DNA of 64,000 bases, taken from Acidaminococcaceae bacterium. Lineage in GTDB: Bacteria > Bacillota > Negativicutes > Acidaminococcales > Acidaminococcaceae. A program made the position numbers and the translations under genes. Location: contig JAFQZL010000023.1 of assembly GCA_017405945.1 (NCBI GenBank), positions 16,446 through 80,445 of the forward strand, given 5' to 3'. The notes under the pieces were generated by a model. That model was given only the letters and a program-made list of their open reading frames with translations, ran no database searches and had not been told where the DNA came from. This document shows, piece by piece, positions 25,548 through 36,505 of this stretch; position 1 is the first letter of the stretch, and every line of letters starts with the position of its first letter.

Positions 25548-26645
25548 TTAAAACGTTACTCTGCCGGTGATCAGCCAGTCTTTCCCCAGGGTCAGCAGTT
25601 CCGGTTCCACAACCGTTGCGCATTGGGACATTCGCTCAATGCCCCTGCCTCCAACGGAAGGCAGTGCATGGGTTCCTCCCACCAGTTTCGGCGCAATAAA
25701 GGCGTAGACCCTGTCGGCAATCTGACTGTCCAAAAACGAGCCCAGCACTTCGCTGCCGCCTTCCACCAAAACAGATGTAATCTCATGCTCATATAAGGAC
25801 TGCAGCAAAGCAGAAACGGAAATTTTGCCATTCTCACAGGGAAGAGTTACCACTTCCACGTTATGCAGACGCCGCAGTGTATCGCACGTATCTGTATCCG
25901 CTTCCGGAGCGGTAACCACTACCGTCTTCGCATCCCCCTGCAGCACCTTTGCCGTCAGTGGAATCCTGGCCCTGCTGTCCAACACGATGCGGATGGGATT
26001 TTTCCCCTCCACCAGCCTTGTGGTCAGTTCCGGATCATCATCCAGTACCGTACCAATGCCTACCAGGATCGCGTCATGGATCTTACGCAGGTAATGACTG
26101 TACGTATGCGCCTCCTGTCCCGTCACGAAACGGGAATCCCTGGCAGTAGTAGCCAGTTTGCCGTCCAGCGTCTCCGCAAATTTCAGACTGACAAAGGGAC
26201 GGTTTTGGGTAACCCACAGTAAAAAGTGTTCATTCAGACGCCTTGCTTCTTTTTCGCAGACGCCTGTAATAACCTCTACGCCAGCTTCCCGCAAACGGCG
26301 AAATCCGTTGCCCGCCACTTTGGGATTGGGGTCTTCCATGGCCGCCACCACCCGTTTGATGCCCGCTTTGATCAGTGCTTCGCAGCAGGGGCCGGTCCGT
26401 CCCCAGTGGGAACAGGGTTCCAGCGTAACAAACGCGGTGTAGCCCTGCCGTTGCTTCGCCTTCATGTCCGCGATGGCGTTCACTTCCGCATGGGGCGTCC
26501 CCGCCTTACGGTGCCAGCCTTCGCCGACTATTTTTCCATCTGCGTCGGCAATCACACAGCCCACCATGGGATTGGGACTGGTACAGCCTTCTGCCCGTCG
26601 GGCAAGTTCCAACGCCCTGCGCATATACATTTCATAGTCAGACAT
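25548..26645 (-). CDS. ribD: Bifunctional diaminohydroxyphosphoribosylaminopyrimidine deaminase / 5-amino-6-(5-phosphoribosylamino)uracil reductase
   Basis: The 365-residue protein carries an N-terminal CMP/dCMP-deaminase-type zinc domain ('HAEVNAI', 'PCSHWGRTGPCC') and a C-terminal reductase domain ('SLKFAETLDGKLATT', 'ILVGIGTVLDDDPELTTRL', 'EGGSEVLGSFL'). It performs the second and third steps of riboflavin synthesis. The ATG at 26643-26645 has a GGAGAG site; the longer upstream reading would start inside the riboswitch terminator. It is the first gene of the operon and directly follows the FMN riboswitch. Confidence 0.96.
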   Translation of the reverse strand: MSDYEMYMRRALELARRAEGCTSPNPMVGCVIADADGKIVGEGWHRKAGTPHAEVNAIADMKAKQRQGYTAFVTLEPCSHWGRTGPCCEALIKAGIKRVVAAMEDPNPKVAGNGFRRLREAGVEVITGVCEKEARRLNEHFLLWVTQNRPFVSLKFAETLDGKLATTARDSRFVTGQEAHTYSHYLRKIHDAILVGIGTVLDDDPELTTRLVEGKNPIRIVLDSRARIPLTAKVLQGDAKTVVVTAPEADTDTCDTLRRLHNVEVVTLPCENGKISVSALLQSLYEHEITSVLVEGGSEVLGSFLDSQIADRVYAFIAPKLVGGTHALPSVGGRGIERMSQCATVVEPELLTLGKDWLITGRVTF

Positions 26646-26657
26646 AGGCAACTCTCC

Positions 26658-26700
26658 AAAATAAAAAACCACAGGAAACGTCAGGAGGCATTTCCTATGG
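26658..26700 (-). terminator. Riboswitch-controlled terminator upstream of ribD
   Basis: On the minus strand CCATAGGAAA and TTTCCTGTGG pair (one wobble) around a 12-base loop and are followed by TTTTTTATTTT. It lies between the FMN aptamer and the ribD ribosome-binding site, so FMN probably controls the operon by transcription termination. Confidence 0.85.
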
Positions 26701-26723
26701 CAAGACAAATCGTTCCTACATGT

Positions 26724-26870
26724 CTTTTCTCATCCAGACTATACTGTCGGTTCCGGAATCACACCGGATCGTGCGTCGGCGCACCAGGCGCTGTCGGCTC
26801 GCGGACTGTACCGCCGGTTGGGAATTATGCACCGGATTTTCCGGACACACTCACCCTGCCCCAAAGACTG
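26724..26870 (-). promoter_or_regulatory. FMN riboswitch (RFN element) of the riboflavin operon
   Basis: On the minus strand the conserved blocks of the RFN aptamer occur in order: GGGGCAGGGTG, AATTCCCAACCGGCGGT, AGTCCGCGAGC, GATCCGGTGTGATTCCGG and AACCGACAGTATAGTCTGG followed by ATGAGAAAAG. These form the six-stem junction that binds FMN. A terminator follows at 26658-26700 and ribD begins at 26645. Confidence 0.96.
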
Positions 26871-26882
26871 TTTTCGCTATAT

Positions 26883-26911
26883 AGTTTAATATGAAATCAC
26901 GCGTCTGTCAA
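26883..26911 (-). promoter_or_regulatory. Promoter of the riboflavin operon
   Basis: On the minus strand TTGACA (26906-26911) and TAAACT (26883-26888) are 17 bases apart, just upstream of the FMN riboswitch. Confidence 0.6.
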
Positions 26912-26961
26912 TCGGACAAGCCTGCATTTAAGGAAACGCTGAATAATTCCTTTGCAGGCGC

Positions 26962-27606
26962 TTACCCGCGCAAGCTCTTTACCGCGGCGTTCACATCCTT
27001 CGCCCCGTACACGTACGAACCCGCCACAAGCACCGTCGCCCCGGCCCCCACAACCTGCCGGGCCGTTTCCGCATTGATGCCGCCGTCTACCTGAATGTCG
27101 GTACAAAGGCCGGCCAGGTCTAACATCCGGCGCAGCCGGCTGATCTTCGGCAATACGGCAGAGATAAACTGCTGCCCGCCGAAGCCCGGATTCACCGTCA
27201 TCAGCAACACCATATCCACATCGGGCAGGATTTCTTCAATCAAAGCTAAGGAACTGGCCGGATTCAACGCCACGCCGGCTTTGATTCCTTTGGCATGGAT
27301 GGCCTGTATGCAGCGGTGCAAATGCTTTGTAGCTTCCGCATGCACCACGATCTGGTCTGCACCGGCTGCGGCAAAATCCTCAATATAGGTTTCCGGATGG
27401 TCTACCATCAGATGGCAGTCGAAAAACATCCTGGTCACGTTCCGTATTCTTTTCACCACCGGCGCGCCAAAGGTCAGGTTCGGCACAAAATTGCCGTCCA
27501 TCACATCAATATGCACCCAGTCGGCGCCGGCCTTTTCTATCTTCCGGATCTCGTCTCCCAGGCAGGAAAAATCTGCCGATAATATGGACGGGGCTATTTT
27601 GATCAT
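26962..27606 (-). CDS. rpe: Ribulose-phosphate 3-epimerase
   Basis: The 214-residue TIM-barrel enzyme interconverts ribulose-5-phosphate and xylulose-5-phosphate in the pentose phosphate pathway. Signature motifs are 'APSILSADF', 'HIDVMDGNFVPN', 'CHLMV', 'VNPGFGGQQF' and 'VDGGIN'. The ATG overlaps the stop of rsgA by four bases, showing translational coupling. It is the last gene of the priA-to-rpe operon, as in Bacillus. Confidence 0.96.
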   Translation of the reverse strand: MIKIAPSILSADFSCLGDEIRKIEKAGADWVHIDVMDGNFVPNLTFGAPVVKRIRNVTRMFFDCHLMVDHPETYIEDFAAAGADQIVVHAEATKHLHRCIQAIHAKGIKAGVALNPASSLALIEEILPDVDMVLLMTVNPGFGGQQFISAVLPKISRLRRMLDLAGLCTDIQVDGGINAETARQVVGAGATVLVAGSYVYGAKDVNAAVKSLRG

Positions 27607-28483
27607 CTTCGGTTCCTCGCTTTGTTTTCTTTTAACTCTTCCAGGATTGACAAATAAGATGCGTAACGGGTAGAGGCGATCCGGTTTTCCTGCACCGCAT
27701 CCTTGACGCCGCAGACCGGTTCATGGGTGTGACTGCAGGGTGAGAATTTACAGGTTGCTTCAAACTGCCTGAACTCGGGAAAACAGGCCGGCAACGCTTC
27801 CGGTTCAAGATTTTCCATCATCACGTTGCCAAAACCGGGCGTATCGGCCAGATACCCTCCGTTGAAGGAAATGAGTTCCGTATACCGTGTGGTATGCTTC
27901 CCCCTGCTGATTTTTGTGCTGATTTCCCCTGTAGTCCTCAAGACACCGGGCTGAATAGCATTCAACGCAGAGGATTTTCCCACCCCGCTGGGCCCACCGA
28001 AAGCCGTTACCTTGCCCGCCAGACGCTGGCGCAGGGCGTCAATGCCCTCTCCTGTTTTGGAAGAAATCACAAAGGTTTCATACCCAATCTTCCGATACAC
28101 CGAAGCAATTCTTTCCCTCTGTTCTTCCGTTGCAAGGTCTGCCTTGGACAGCACCAGCAGTACTGGAATGTTTGCCGCTTCCGCCAGCACAAGCAATTTA
28201 TCCGCGATCAGAAAACTGAAGTCCGGCTGTACCAGCGCCAGGGTGATTACCAGCAGGTCAAGGTTCGCCACCGTAGGTCTTTCCAGATAATTACTGCGGG
28301 GCAGCACAGCTGTGATCATCCCCTCGTCCGCCTTGTCCGGATTAACTTCCAATTTTACCCGGTCGCCGGTACACAGTGAGAACCGTTTTTGTTTCATGTG
28401 CCCTTTGACCTTACAGGTTATCATAACGCCGGCACAATCCACGTAATAATATCCGCTGTAAGACCGAACTACCAATCCTGATG

Positions 28484-28490
<7 letters not shown>
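27603..28490 (-). CDS. rsgA: Ribosome small-subunit-dependent GTPase RsgA
   Basis: The 295-residue circularly permuted GTPase helps late 30S assembly. An N-terminal OB fold is followed by the motifs in permuted order: G4 'LSKADL', then G1 'GPSGVGKSS' and G3 'DTPGF'. The C-terminal zinc site appears as 'CKFSPCSHTHEPVCGV'. It overlaps pknB by seven bases and rpe by four. This order next to a PASTA kinase and PP2C phosphatase is conserved in Firmicutes, where the kinase phosphorylates RsgA (CpgA). Confidence 0.95.
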
Positions 28491-30932
<2,442 letters not shown>

Positions 30933-30943
<11 letters not shown>

Positions 30944-31676
30944 CGTGTTCCACCTCCTTCCGATCCAATTTCAGTATAATGAACGAAATATTGTCTTTGC
31001 CTCCCTTTTCCAGCGAAGCACTTAACAGCGCGTCGGCGGAGGCTTCCGTATCTTCCATCTGCAGATATCCTGTTATCTCATTGTCATGCAGCATATCAGT
31101 CAGTCCGTCGCTGCATAGCAGGATGATATCGTCTGTATAAATGTCTATGACAAACACGTCGCCGTTCACGTTCTTGTTTACGCCGATCCCCCGTGTCAGC
31201 ATATTTTTCTGGGGATGGTTGAAGGCTTCTTCCTGTGTCAGTTCACCATTCTCTACCATTTCCGCCACCAGGGAATGGTCCCTGGTGATCTGTTTCAGAT
31301 GGTTCTGCCGCAACAGGTAGACCCTGCTGTCCCCCACGTTGAACACGTATCCTTTTCCCTTACCGTTAAAATAAATACCGGCAAGAGTCGTTCCCATTCC
31401 TTCCAGTGCGGAATCAGACCGGGCTTTATCGTAAACTTCCCAGTTAATATCACGCATAATCTGATACAGTTTGGAAACCAGGGAAAAGCCTGTTTTTCCG
31501 TACAAATCTTCTTTTTCCGCCTTTAGTTTCTCCAAAGCCAGCTTGCTGGCGACCTCTCCGGCATTATAGCCGCCCATACCGTCTGCTATGGCAAATAAAT
31601 ACGGCCGTTCCAGCAACAGGCTGTCTTCATTATTCTTCCTGACTCTTCCTTTATGAGTCCGGGTCGCTACTGACAC
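30933..31676 (-). CDS. prpC: PP2C-type protein phosphatase (PrpC/Stp)
   Basis: A 247-residue metal-dependent Ser/Thr phosphatase, the counterpart of the PASTA kinase. PP2C motifs are 'RKNNEDS', 'AIADGMGGYNAGE', 'GMGTTLA', 'VGDSRVYL', 'LTRGIG', 'LLCSDGLTDML' and 'GGKDNIS'. I chose the GTG at 31674-31676, six bases after GGAGGG, giving 'MSVATRTHKGRVRKNNED', where family similarity begins; the longer reading covers the intergenic region. It overlaps the kinase start by 11 bases. Confidence 0.94.
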
Positions 31677-31710
31677 AACAATCCCTCCAGTCAGCGTACA
31701 TGCGAGCCAA

Positions 31711-32775
31711 TCAGTGTTTCTTGAATCCACTATCTCTGGCAAACGCCGCCCGCAGCTGGCCGCAGGCCGCGTTGATATCTTTTCCCATTTCCCTGCGCAC
31801 CGTGACATGCAGACGGTGCCGCTGCAATATGGATAAAAACCTTTCAATACGTTTCTCCCCGGGCCGGAAAAATCCTTTCTCCGGAACCGGGTTCACCGGG
31901 ATCAGATTTACACTGGCCTGTTTATAACGCAGATACTCTGCCAGCAATTCCGCATCCCTGTCGCTGTCATTCTTATCTGCCAGCAAAATATATTCATAGG
32001 TGACCTGCCTGCCGCTGCTGGCCGCATACTCTTCCGCGGCAGCGATCACATCCGGGAACGGGTAACCCTTATTGACCGGCATCAGTTCCGAGCGCAGTTC
32101 ATTTCTGACAGCGTGCAGCGATATGGCCAGATTAACCGGCAGGCTCAGTCCCTGCATCTTTTTGATCCCCGGAATGATGCCGCAGGTGGAGACTGTCATA
32201 TTGCGGTAGCCGATATTGCCAACATCCGGCTGATGCAGAAACTGCAGGGCCCCGAAGACCGCATCAAAGTTCAGCATGGGTTCGCCGCTGCCCATGACCA
32301 CCACGCGGCTGACCCTTTCATTCTGCGGCCGCAGCTGCGCCTGGAACATATACAGCTGCGCCAGGATTTCCGCAACGGTCAGGTTCCGCGCAGCGCCATG
32401 CAATCCGCTGGCGCAAAATGCGCAGTGCATATCGCAGCCGGCCTGGCTGGAAACGCAGACACTGTACCCGTAATCATGATGCATCAGCACCGTTTCGATG
32501 GCATTCCCGTCAGGCAGCTCCAGTAAAACCTTCTGTGTCAGCCCGTCGGAGGAATCCAGCCTGCGGACAATATGTATTTCCGCCGGCAACACCGAAAAAC
32601 AGTCCTGCAGCAACTGGCGCTCCGCTTTGCCCAGATTGCTCATCTGCGCAAAGTCAAACACGCACTTCTGGTACAGCCAGTCAAATATCTGTTTTGCGCG
32701 GAATTTTTTCAATCCCAACTCTGCCAGCGCCGTTTGTAACCGTGGCAAAGGCATACCGAAAATTTCAGTCTTCAT
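31711..32775 (-). CDS. rlmN: Dual-specificity RNA methyltransferase RlmN
   Basis: The 354-residue radical-SAM enzyme makes 2-methyladenosine in 23S rRNA (A2503) and in some tRNAs. The cluster motif is 'CDMHCAFCASG'. 'GSGEPMLN' and the SAM-binding 'ISLHAVRNELRSELMP' are also clear. The second catalytic cysteine expected near the C-terminus is in 'INAACGQLR'. It lies between rsmB and prpC, its usual place in Firmicutes. Confidence 0.95.
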   Translation of the reverse strand: MKTEIFGMPLPRLQTALAELGLKKFRAKQIFDWLYQKCVFDFAQMSNLGKAERQLLQDCFSVLPAEIHIVRRLDSSDGLTQKVLLELPDGNAIETVLMHHDYGYSVCVSSQAGCDMHCAFCASGLHGAARNLTVAEILAQLYMFQAQLRPQNERVSRVVVMGSGEPMLNFDAVFGALQFLHQPDVGNIGYRNMTVSTCGIIPGIKKMQGLSLPVNLAISLHAVRNELRSELMPVNKGYPFPDVIAAAEEYAASSGRQVTYEYILLADKNDSDRDAELLAEYLRYKQASVNLIPVNPVPEKGFFRPGEKRIERFLSILQRHRLHVTVRREMGKDINAACGQLRAAFARDSGFKKH

Positions 32776-32849
32776 ACTACGTTTATCAAAACACTATCTG
32801 TTATTCTCTATCGTTTTGCAAACAAAACGCCGTAAATATCCCAGGGAAA

Positions 32850-34217
32850 CTATTTCTCTTTTTTCAGCAGCGTAAGGTAAAAACCGTCCACGCCATCCCG
32901 TTGGGGATACAGCTGCAGCTCTTTCACCACTTCGCCGGAACGGGGATGGACAAAGCCGGCCTGTTTCCATTCCCTGTTGTTCTGCAGGAAGGTTTCTATC
33001 TGTTTCCCGTTTTCGCTTTCTTCCAGGGTGCAGGTACTGTATACCAGGACACCGCCGGTTTTGACATACCGGCCGGCGTTTTCCAGAATACGCTGCTGCA
33101 GCGCCGGAAATTCCCGTAAATCCTTTTCTTTTTTAGTCCAGCGCGCTTCCGCCCGACGCCGCAACACGCCCAGACCGGAACAGGGGGCATCTACCAGAAC
33201 CCTGTCAAATATTTCAATCCACTCTTCCCGCAAAACTGTTCCGTCCTGGAGTTCGGTTTTAATATTATCCAGCTTCAGGCGTTTCGCGTTTTCTTCTATC
33301 AGTTTCAGTTTATGCGGATATATGTCACAGGCCGTCACCCGGCCTTTGTTCTCCATCAGCGCGGCGATATGGGTGGTCTTGCCTCCCGGCGCGGCGCACA
33401 TGTCCAGAATCTGCTCGCCTGCTTTCGGTTGCAACAGCAGAGCCGGCAACATGGAACTTTCATCCTGCACATAAAAACTCTGGGGAAAGTTTTGCAACAG
33501 AGCCGGCAGCCCTGGCGATCTCGCAATCACGATACCATCAGGGCACCAGTGGGACACATCTCCCTCACAGCCCATTTCCCTTAAATCCTGCAGAAAGGCG
33601 TCCCGTGTTGTCATAAGGGTGTTGACTCTCAGGCACAGACTGGCCGGTTCGTTGTCCCAACGGCACAGGGCTTCTGTTTCTTCTTCACCGAACTGTTTCC
33701 GCCATCGCTGTACCAACCATTGGGGATGACTGAGCCGCAGCGAAACATCTTTCCGGATTATCTCCCATAGAACGTCTTTCTGCCGAACGCTGCTCCGCAG
33801 CACTCCGTTCACAAATTTATCCGTACCCTTATGGCTGAACTTTTTTGCCAGATTCACGCTCTCATTACAGGCAGCGGAATCCGGGATACGGTCCAGATAA
33901 AAAATCTGGTATAAGCCCAGATGGAGGATATAGTGAATCACTGGCTCCAGCTTCTGAAGCGGACGATTCACCATCTGGTCAAGAATAAAATCAAGAGTAC
34001 CTCTGGCTTTTACAGAACCGTTGACCAGCTCCGTGGCAAAACGCCGGTCCGGTTCTTCCAGCTTTGTCTGCCGCAGCACACGGTTCAGAGCGATGGCCGT
34101 ATAGGCCCTTTCTTCCCAGATTTGCAGCAATATCAGCAGGGCCGCTTCCCTTCCGTTCACCGGAACAATTTTTTTGGCAGTTCCTTCCGCCGATTCTGAA
34201 AACCTTTCTTTACGCAC
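32850..34217 (-). CDS. rsmB: 16S rRNA (cytosine-967-C5)-methyltransferase RsmB
   Basis: The protein of about 455 residues has an N-terminal NusB-like RNA-binding domain and a C-terminal Rossmann methyltransferase domain. The SAM-binding motif is 'MCAAPGGKTTHIA'. The two cysteines of m5C enzymes are in 'VDAPCSGLGVLRR' and 'YSTCTLE'. I chose the GTG at 34215-34217 because GGAGG lies seven bases upstream; it overlaps the end of the DUF116 gene by eight bases. An earlier GTG (34239-34241) is possible but has no site. It belongs to the def-to-rpe operon. Confidence 0.93.
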   Translation of the reverse strand: MRKERFSESAEGTAKKIVPVNGREAALLILLQIWEERAYTAIALNRVLRQTKLEEPDRRFATELVNGSVKARGTLDFILDQMVNRPLQKLEPVIHYILHLGLYQIFYLDRIPDSAACNESVNLAKKFSHKGTDKFVNGVLRSSVRQKDVLWEIIRKDVSLRLSHPQWLVQRWRKQFGEEETEALCRWDNEPASLCLRVNTLMTTRDAFLQDLREMGCEGDVSHWCPDGIVIARSPGLPALLQNFPQSFYVQDESSMLPALLLQPKAGEQILDMCAAPGGKTTHIAALMENKGRVTACDIYPHKLKLIEENAKRLKLDNIKTELQDGTVLREEWIEIFDRVLVDAPCSGLGVLRRRAEARWTKKEKDLREFPALQQRILENAGRYVKTGGVLVYSTCTLEESENGKQIETFLQNNREWKQAGFVHPRSGEVVKELQLYPQRDGVDGFYLTLLKKEK

Positions 34218-35004
34218 TGGCTTCCTCCGGCAGGTCTTCACTTAACAATCTGATTGCTTCTTCCACTTTATCTATATTGACCCGTGTGTTAAAGCATGGG
34301 CCAAAGGGACGTTCGTTAAAAATTGCTATGACAGGTATCGGGAAGACATCCTGTATGCCGCTGGTCAGATCCCGTTCACAGGCCACGGCAATGATAGCCT
34401 TGGGCCTTGCCTTGGCCACCATCTGACGGGCCAGCGTCCCGCCGGTAGCCACCACAAAATGCATATGATATTTGTGACAAAGCCCCAGCAGACCGCCCAC
34501 GCAGCAACCGCCGCACTGCTGGCAGTTTTCAATATTACGGGTAATCTTCCGGGGACAGGTATCCAGCTGCAGGCAATGAGGTGTCAGGATCAGCAGCCGG
34601 TCAGAAGGTACCTTCACATGGTGCTGCTTTACCAGGGCATTATTCACCGCCACAAAACTCTGTTCCACTTTCTCCCGGGGAATGTTGAGGATACGTCCTA
34701 ACCCCACGGCAAACGGGAACAAAAAGTTGATGGCTTTCCATGACCAGAAGTATAAAATTTTCGGCAGGGGCATACCCATGATTGCCAGCACGATCGCTAA
34801 TTCTCCCGCAAACAGGAAGAATATGGCGCCAAACACCAGAAGCCCGAATGCCGTGGGCAAAAACTGGCTGATAGCTTCAAAGCCAAGATATGTCACTTTC
34901 CAGACAAAAAACAAGAGGATGGCTGTCACAATGGCGCTGAATAACACCAGCGCCAGGAAAACCCGTTTCTTGGGATTCACTGCCATTTCCACCGCTGAAA
35001 CCAT
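34210..35004 (-). CDS. DUF116 domain membrane protein
   Basis: The 264-residue protein starts with two or three hydrophobic segments (about 14-36, 44-76 and a weaker one near 82-98). A cysteine-rich DUF116 domain follows ('LTPHCLQLDTCPRKITRNI', 'CQQCGGCCVGGLLGLC', 'ACERDLTSG'). The clustered cysteines suggest a metal or iron-sulfur centre. DUF116 has no established function, though it often sits beside fmt and rsmB in Clostridia and relatives, as here. It overlaps rsmB by eight bases and follows fmt by eight. Confidence 0.85.
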   Translation of the reverse strand: MVSAVEMAVNPKKRVFLALVLFSAIVTAILLFFVWKVTYLGFEAISQFLPTAFGLLVFGAIFFLFAGELAIVLAIMGMPLPKILYFWSWKAINFLFPFAVGLGRILNIPREKVEQSFVAVNNALVKQHHVKVPSDRLLILTPHCLQLDTCPRKITRNIENCQQCGGCCVGGLLGLCHKYHMHFVVATGGTLARQMVAKARPKAIIAVACERDLTSGIQDVFPIPVIAIFNERPFGPCFNTRVNIDKVEEAIRLLSEDLPEEASA

Positions 35005-35012
35005 AAAACTTC

Positions 35013-35957
35013 TTACTCCTTACTTCCCAAAACATCTCCCGCTTTAACACCATGGCCGTTTAAAAATACGGCAGCCGGCATACGCTTCTTAGATTCGGGC
35101 TGTACTGCCAGAACACGAAGCACCCCTTCACCGCAGGCTACGGAAAATTCTTTTTTGCTGACAGAAACTACTGTCCCGGCAGGCGCCCCTGTGCTGTTGC
35201 AGGCAATCCGGGTTTCCCAGACCTTCAATAATTTCCCGTCAGGCAAATACGTAAAAGCACCCGGCACGGGATCGAAGCCCCGCACTCTGTCATGCACTTC
35301 CCGGGCAGGGCGGGTCCAGTCTATCTTTGCCATCTCTTTGGTGATGAGTGTGGCATATGTGGCTTCCCTGTCGTCCTGTTCCTCCGGCTGCAGACCGCCT
35401 GCTATCTCAGGCAGTGTATCCGTCAGAAGCTTCGCACCTTTTTCCTTCAGTTCGTCATGCAGGCGGGCAAAATTCATTTCCCCATCAATGGGCACTGTCA
35501 CTTTGCTGTACATCGCCCCGGTGTCCATGCCCTTTTCCATCCGCATAATGGTTACGCCGGTCTCCTTTTCACCGTTCATGATTGCGTACTGCATCGGCGC
35601 AGCACCCCGGTATCTGGGCAGCAGGGATCCGTGCACATTGATGCATCCATACTTTGGGATATCCAGAATTTCCTGTGACAGGAACTGGCCAAAAGCTGCC
35701 ACTACTATAAAATCAGGCTTCCATTCTTTTAGCTTCTGTACAAACTCCGGCTCTTTCACTTTCAAAGGCTGGAACACCGGCAGGTCATGCTGCAGAGCAA
35801 AGGTCTTCACCGGAGTTTCCACAACCTTCTGCCCCCTGCCTTTGGGGCGGTCCGGCTGGGTCACCACCGCCTGGATATGATACTGCCCTGATTCCAGCAG
35901 GGCCTGCAGGGATCCCACCGCAAAATCCGGCGTACCCATAAATATCACGTTCCACAT
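35013..35957 (-). CDS. fmt: Methionyl-tRNA formyltransferase
   Basis: The 314-residue enzyme formylates initiator Met-tRNA with 10-formyltetrahydrofolate. The N-terminal domain contains 'FMGTPDFAV' and the catalytic 'CINVHGSLLPRYRGAAPMQYAI' region, whose Asn-His pair is conserved. The C-terminal tRNA-binding domain starts near residue 205. It follows def by three bases and precedes the DUF116 gene. Confidence 0.96.
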   Translation of the reverse strand: MWNVIFMGTPDFAVGSLQALLESGQYHIQAVVTQPDRPKGRGQKVVETPVKTFALQHDLPVFQPLKVKEPEFVQKLKEWKPDFIVVAAFGQFLSQEILDIPKYGCINVHGSLLPRYRGAAPMQYAIMNGEKETGVTIMRMEKGMDTGAMYSKVTVPIDGEMNFARLHDELKEKGAKLLTDTLPEIAGGLQPEEQDDREATYATLITKEMAKIDWTRPAREVHDRVRGFDPVPGAFTYLPDGKLLKVWETRIACNSTGAPAGTVVSVSKKEFSVACGEGVLRVLAVQPESKKRMPAAVFLNGHGVKAGDVLGSKE

Positions 35958-35960
35958 GGT

Positions 35961-36434
35961 TCATTCCTCCGGAATTTTCAGAGTGATGGTTATGGCCTTA
36001 TCCGTAAACAGGATGCCATCGAGATGATCGGTCTCATGCTGAAGACAAATGGCCAGCAGTCCGTCGGCGGCAATAAACTGTTTTTTGCCACGAGGATCTG
36101 TGAACTCACACTCCACATATTCCGCCCGTTCCACTTCCCCTTCAAAATTGGGCACGGAGAGGCAGCCTTCCCCCACAATCCTGGAACCTTCCTTTTTAGT
36201 TATGACAGGATTAATCAGTTCCAGCAAACCGTTTCCGTCCTGCAGGTCAATGACCACAATGCGCTGAAGGATGCCTACCTGAGGCGCAGCCAGACCGATA
36301 CCGTTGCCGGATTTATACAGCGTGTCTGCCATATCCTTCAAAATCCGTTTAACTTTTTTATCTATACGCTTCACCGGTTCGCAAACTTTTTTAAGAACCG
36401 GATCGCCGGCGCGTTTAATCTCCAGAACTGCCAT
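35961..36434 (-). CDS. def: Peptide deformylase
   Basis: The 157-residue iron/zinc hydrolase removes the N-formyl group from new proteins. All three motifs are complete: 'GIGLAAPQVG', 'EGCLSVP' and 'QHETDHLDG'. It is adjacent to fmt in the operon and downstream of priA, as in Bacillus. Confidence 0.96.
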   Translation of the reverse strand: MAVLEIKRAGDPVLKKVCEPVKRIDKKVKRILKDMADTLYKSGNGIGLAAPQVGILQRIVVIDLQDGNGLLELINPVITKKEGSRIVGEGCLSVPNFEGEVERAEYVECEFTDPRGKKQFIAADGLLAICLQHETDHLDGILFTDKAITITLKIPEE

Positions 36435-36505
36435 GTTTCCTCCAAAAAATGATCGAATTCAATAAAATACATTATATTATATCACATTTTATATGATTTT
36501 AAAAA

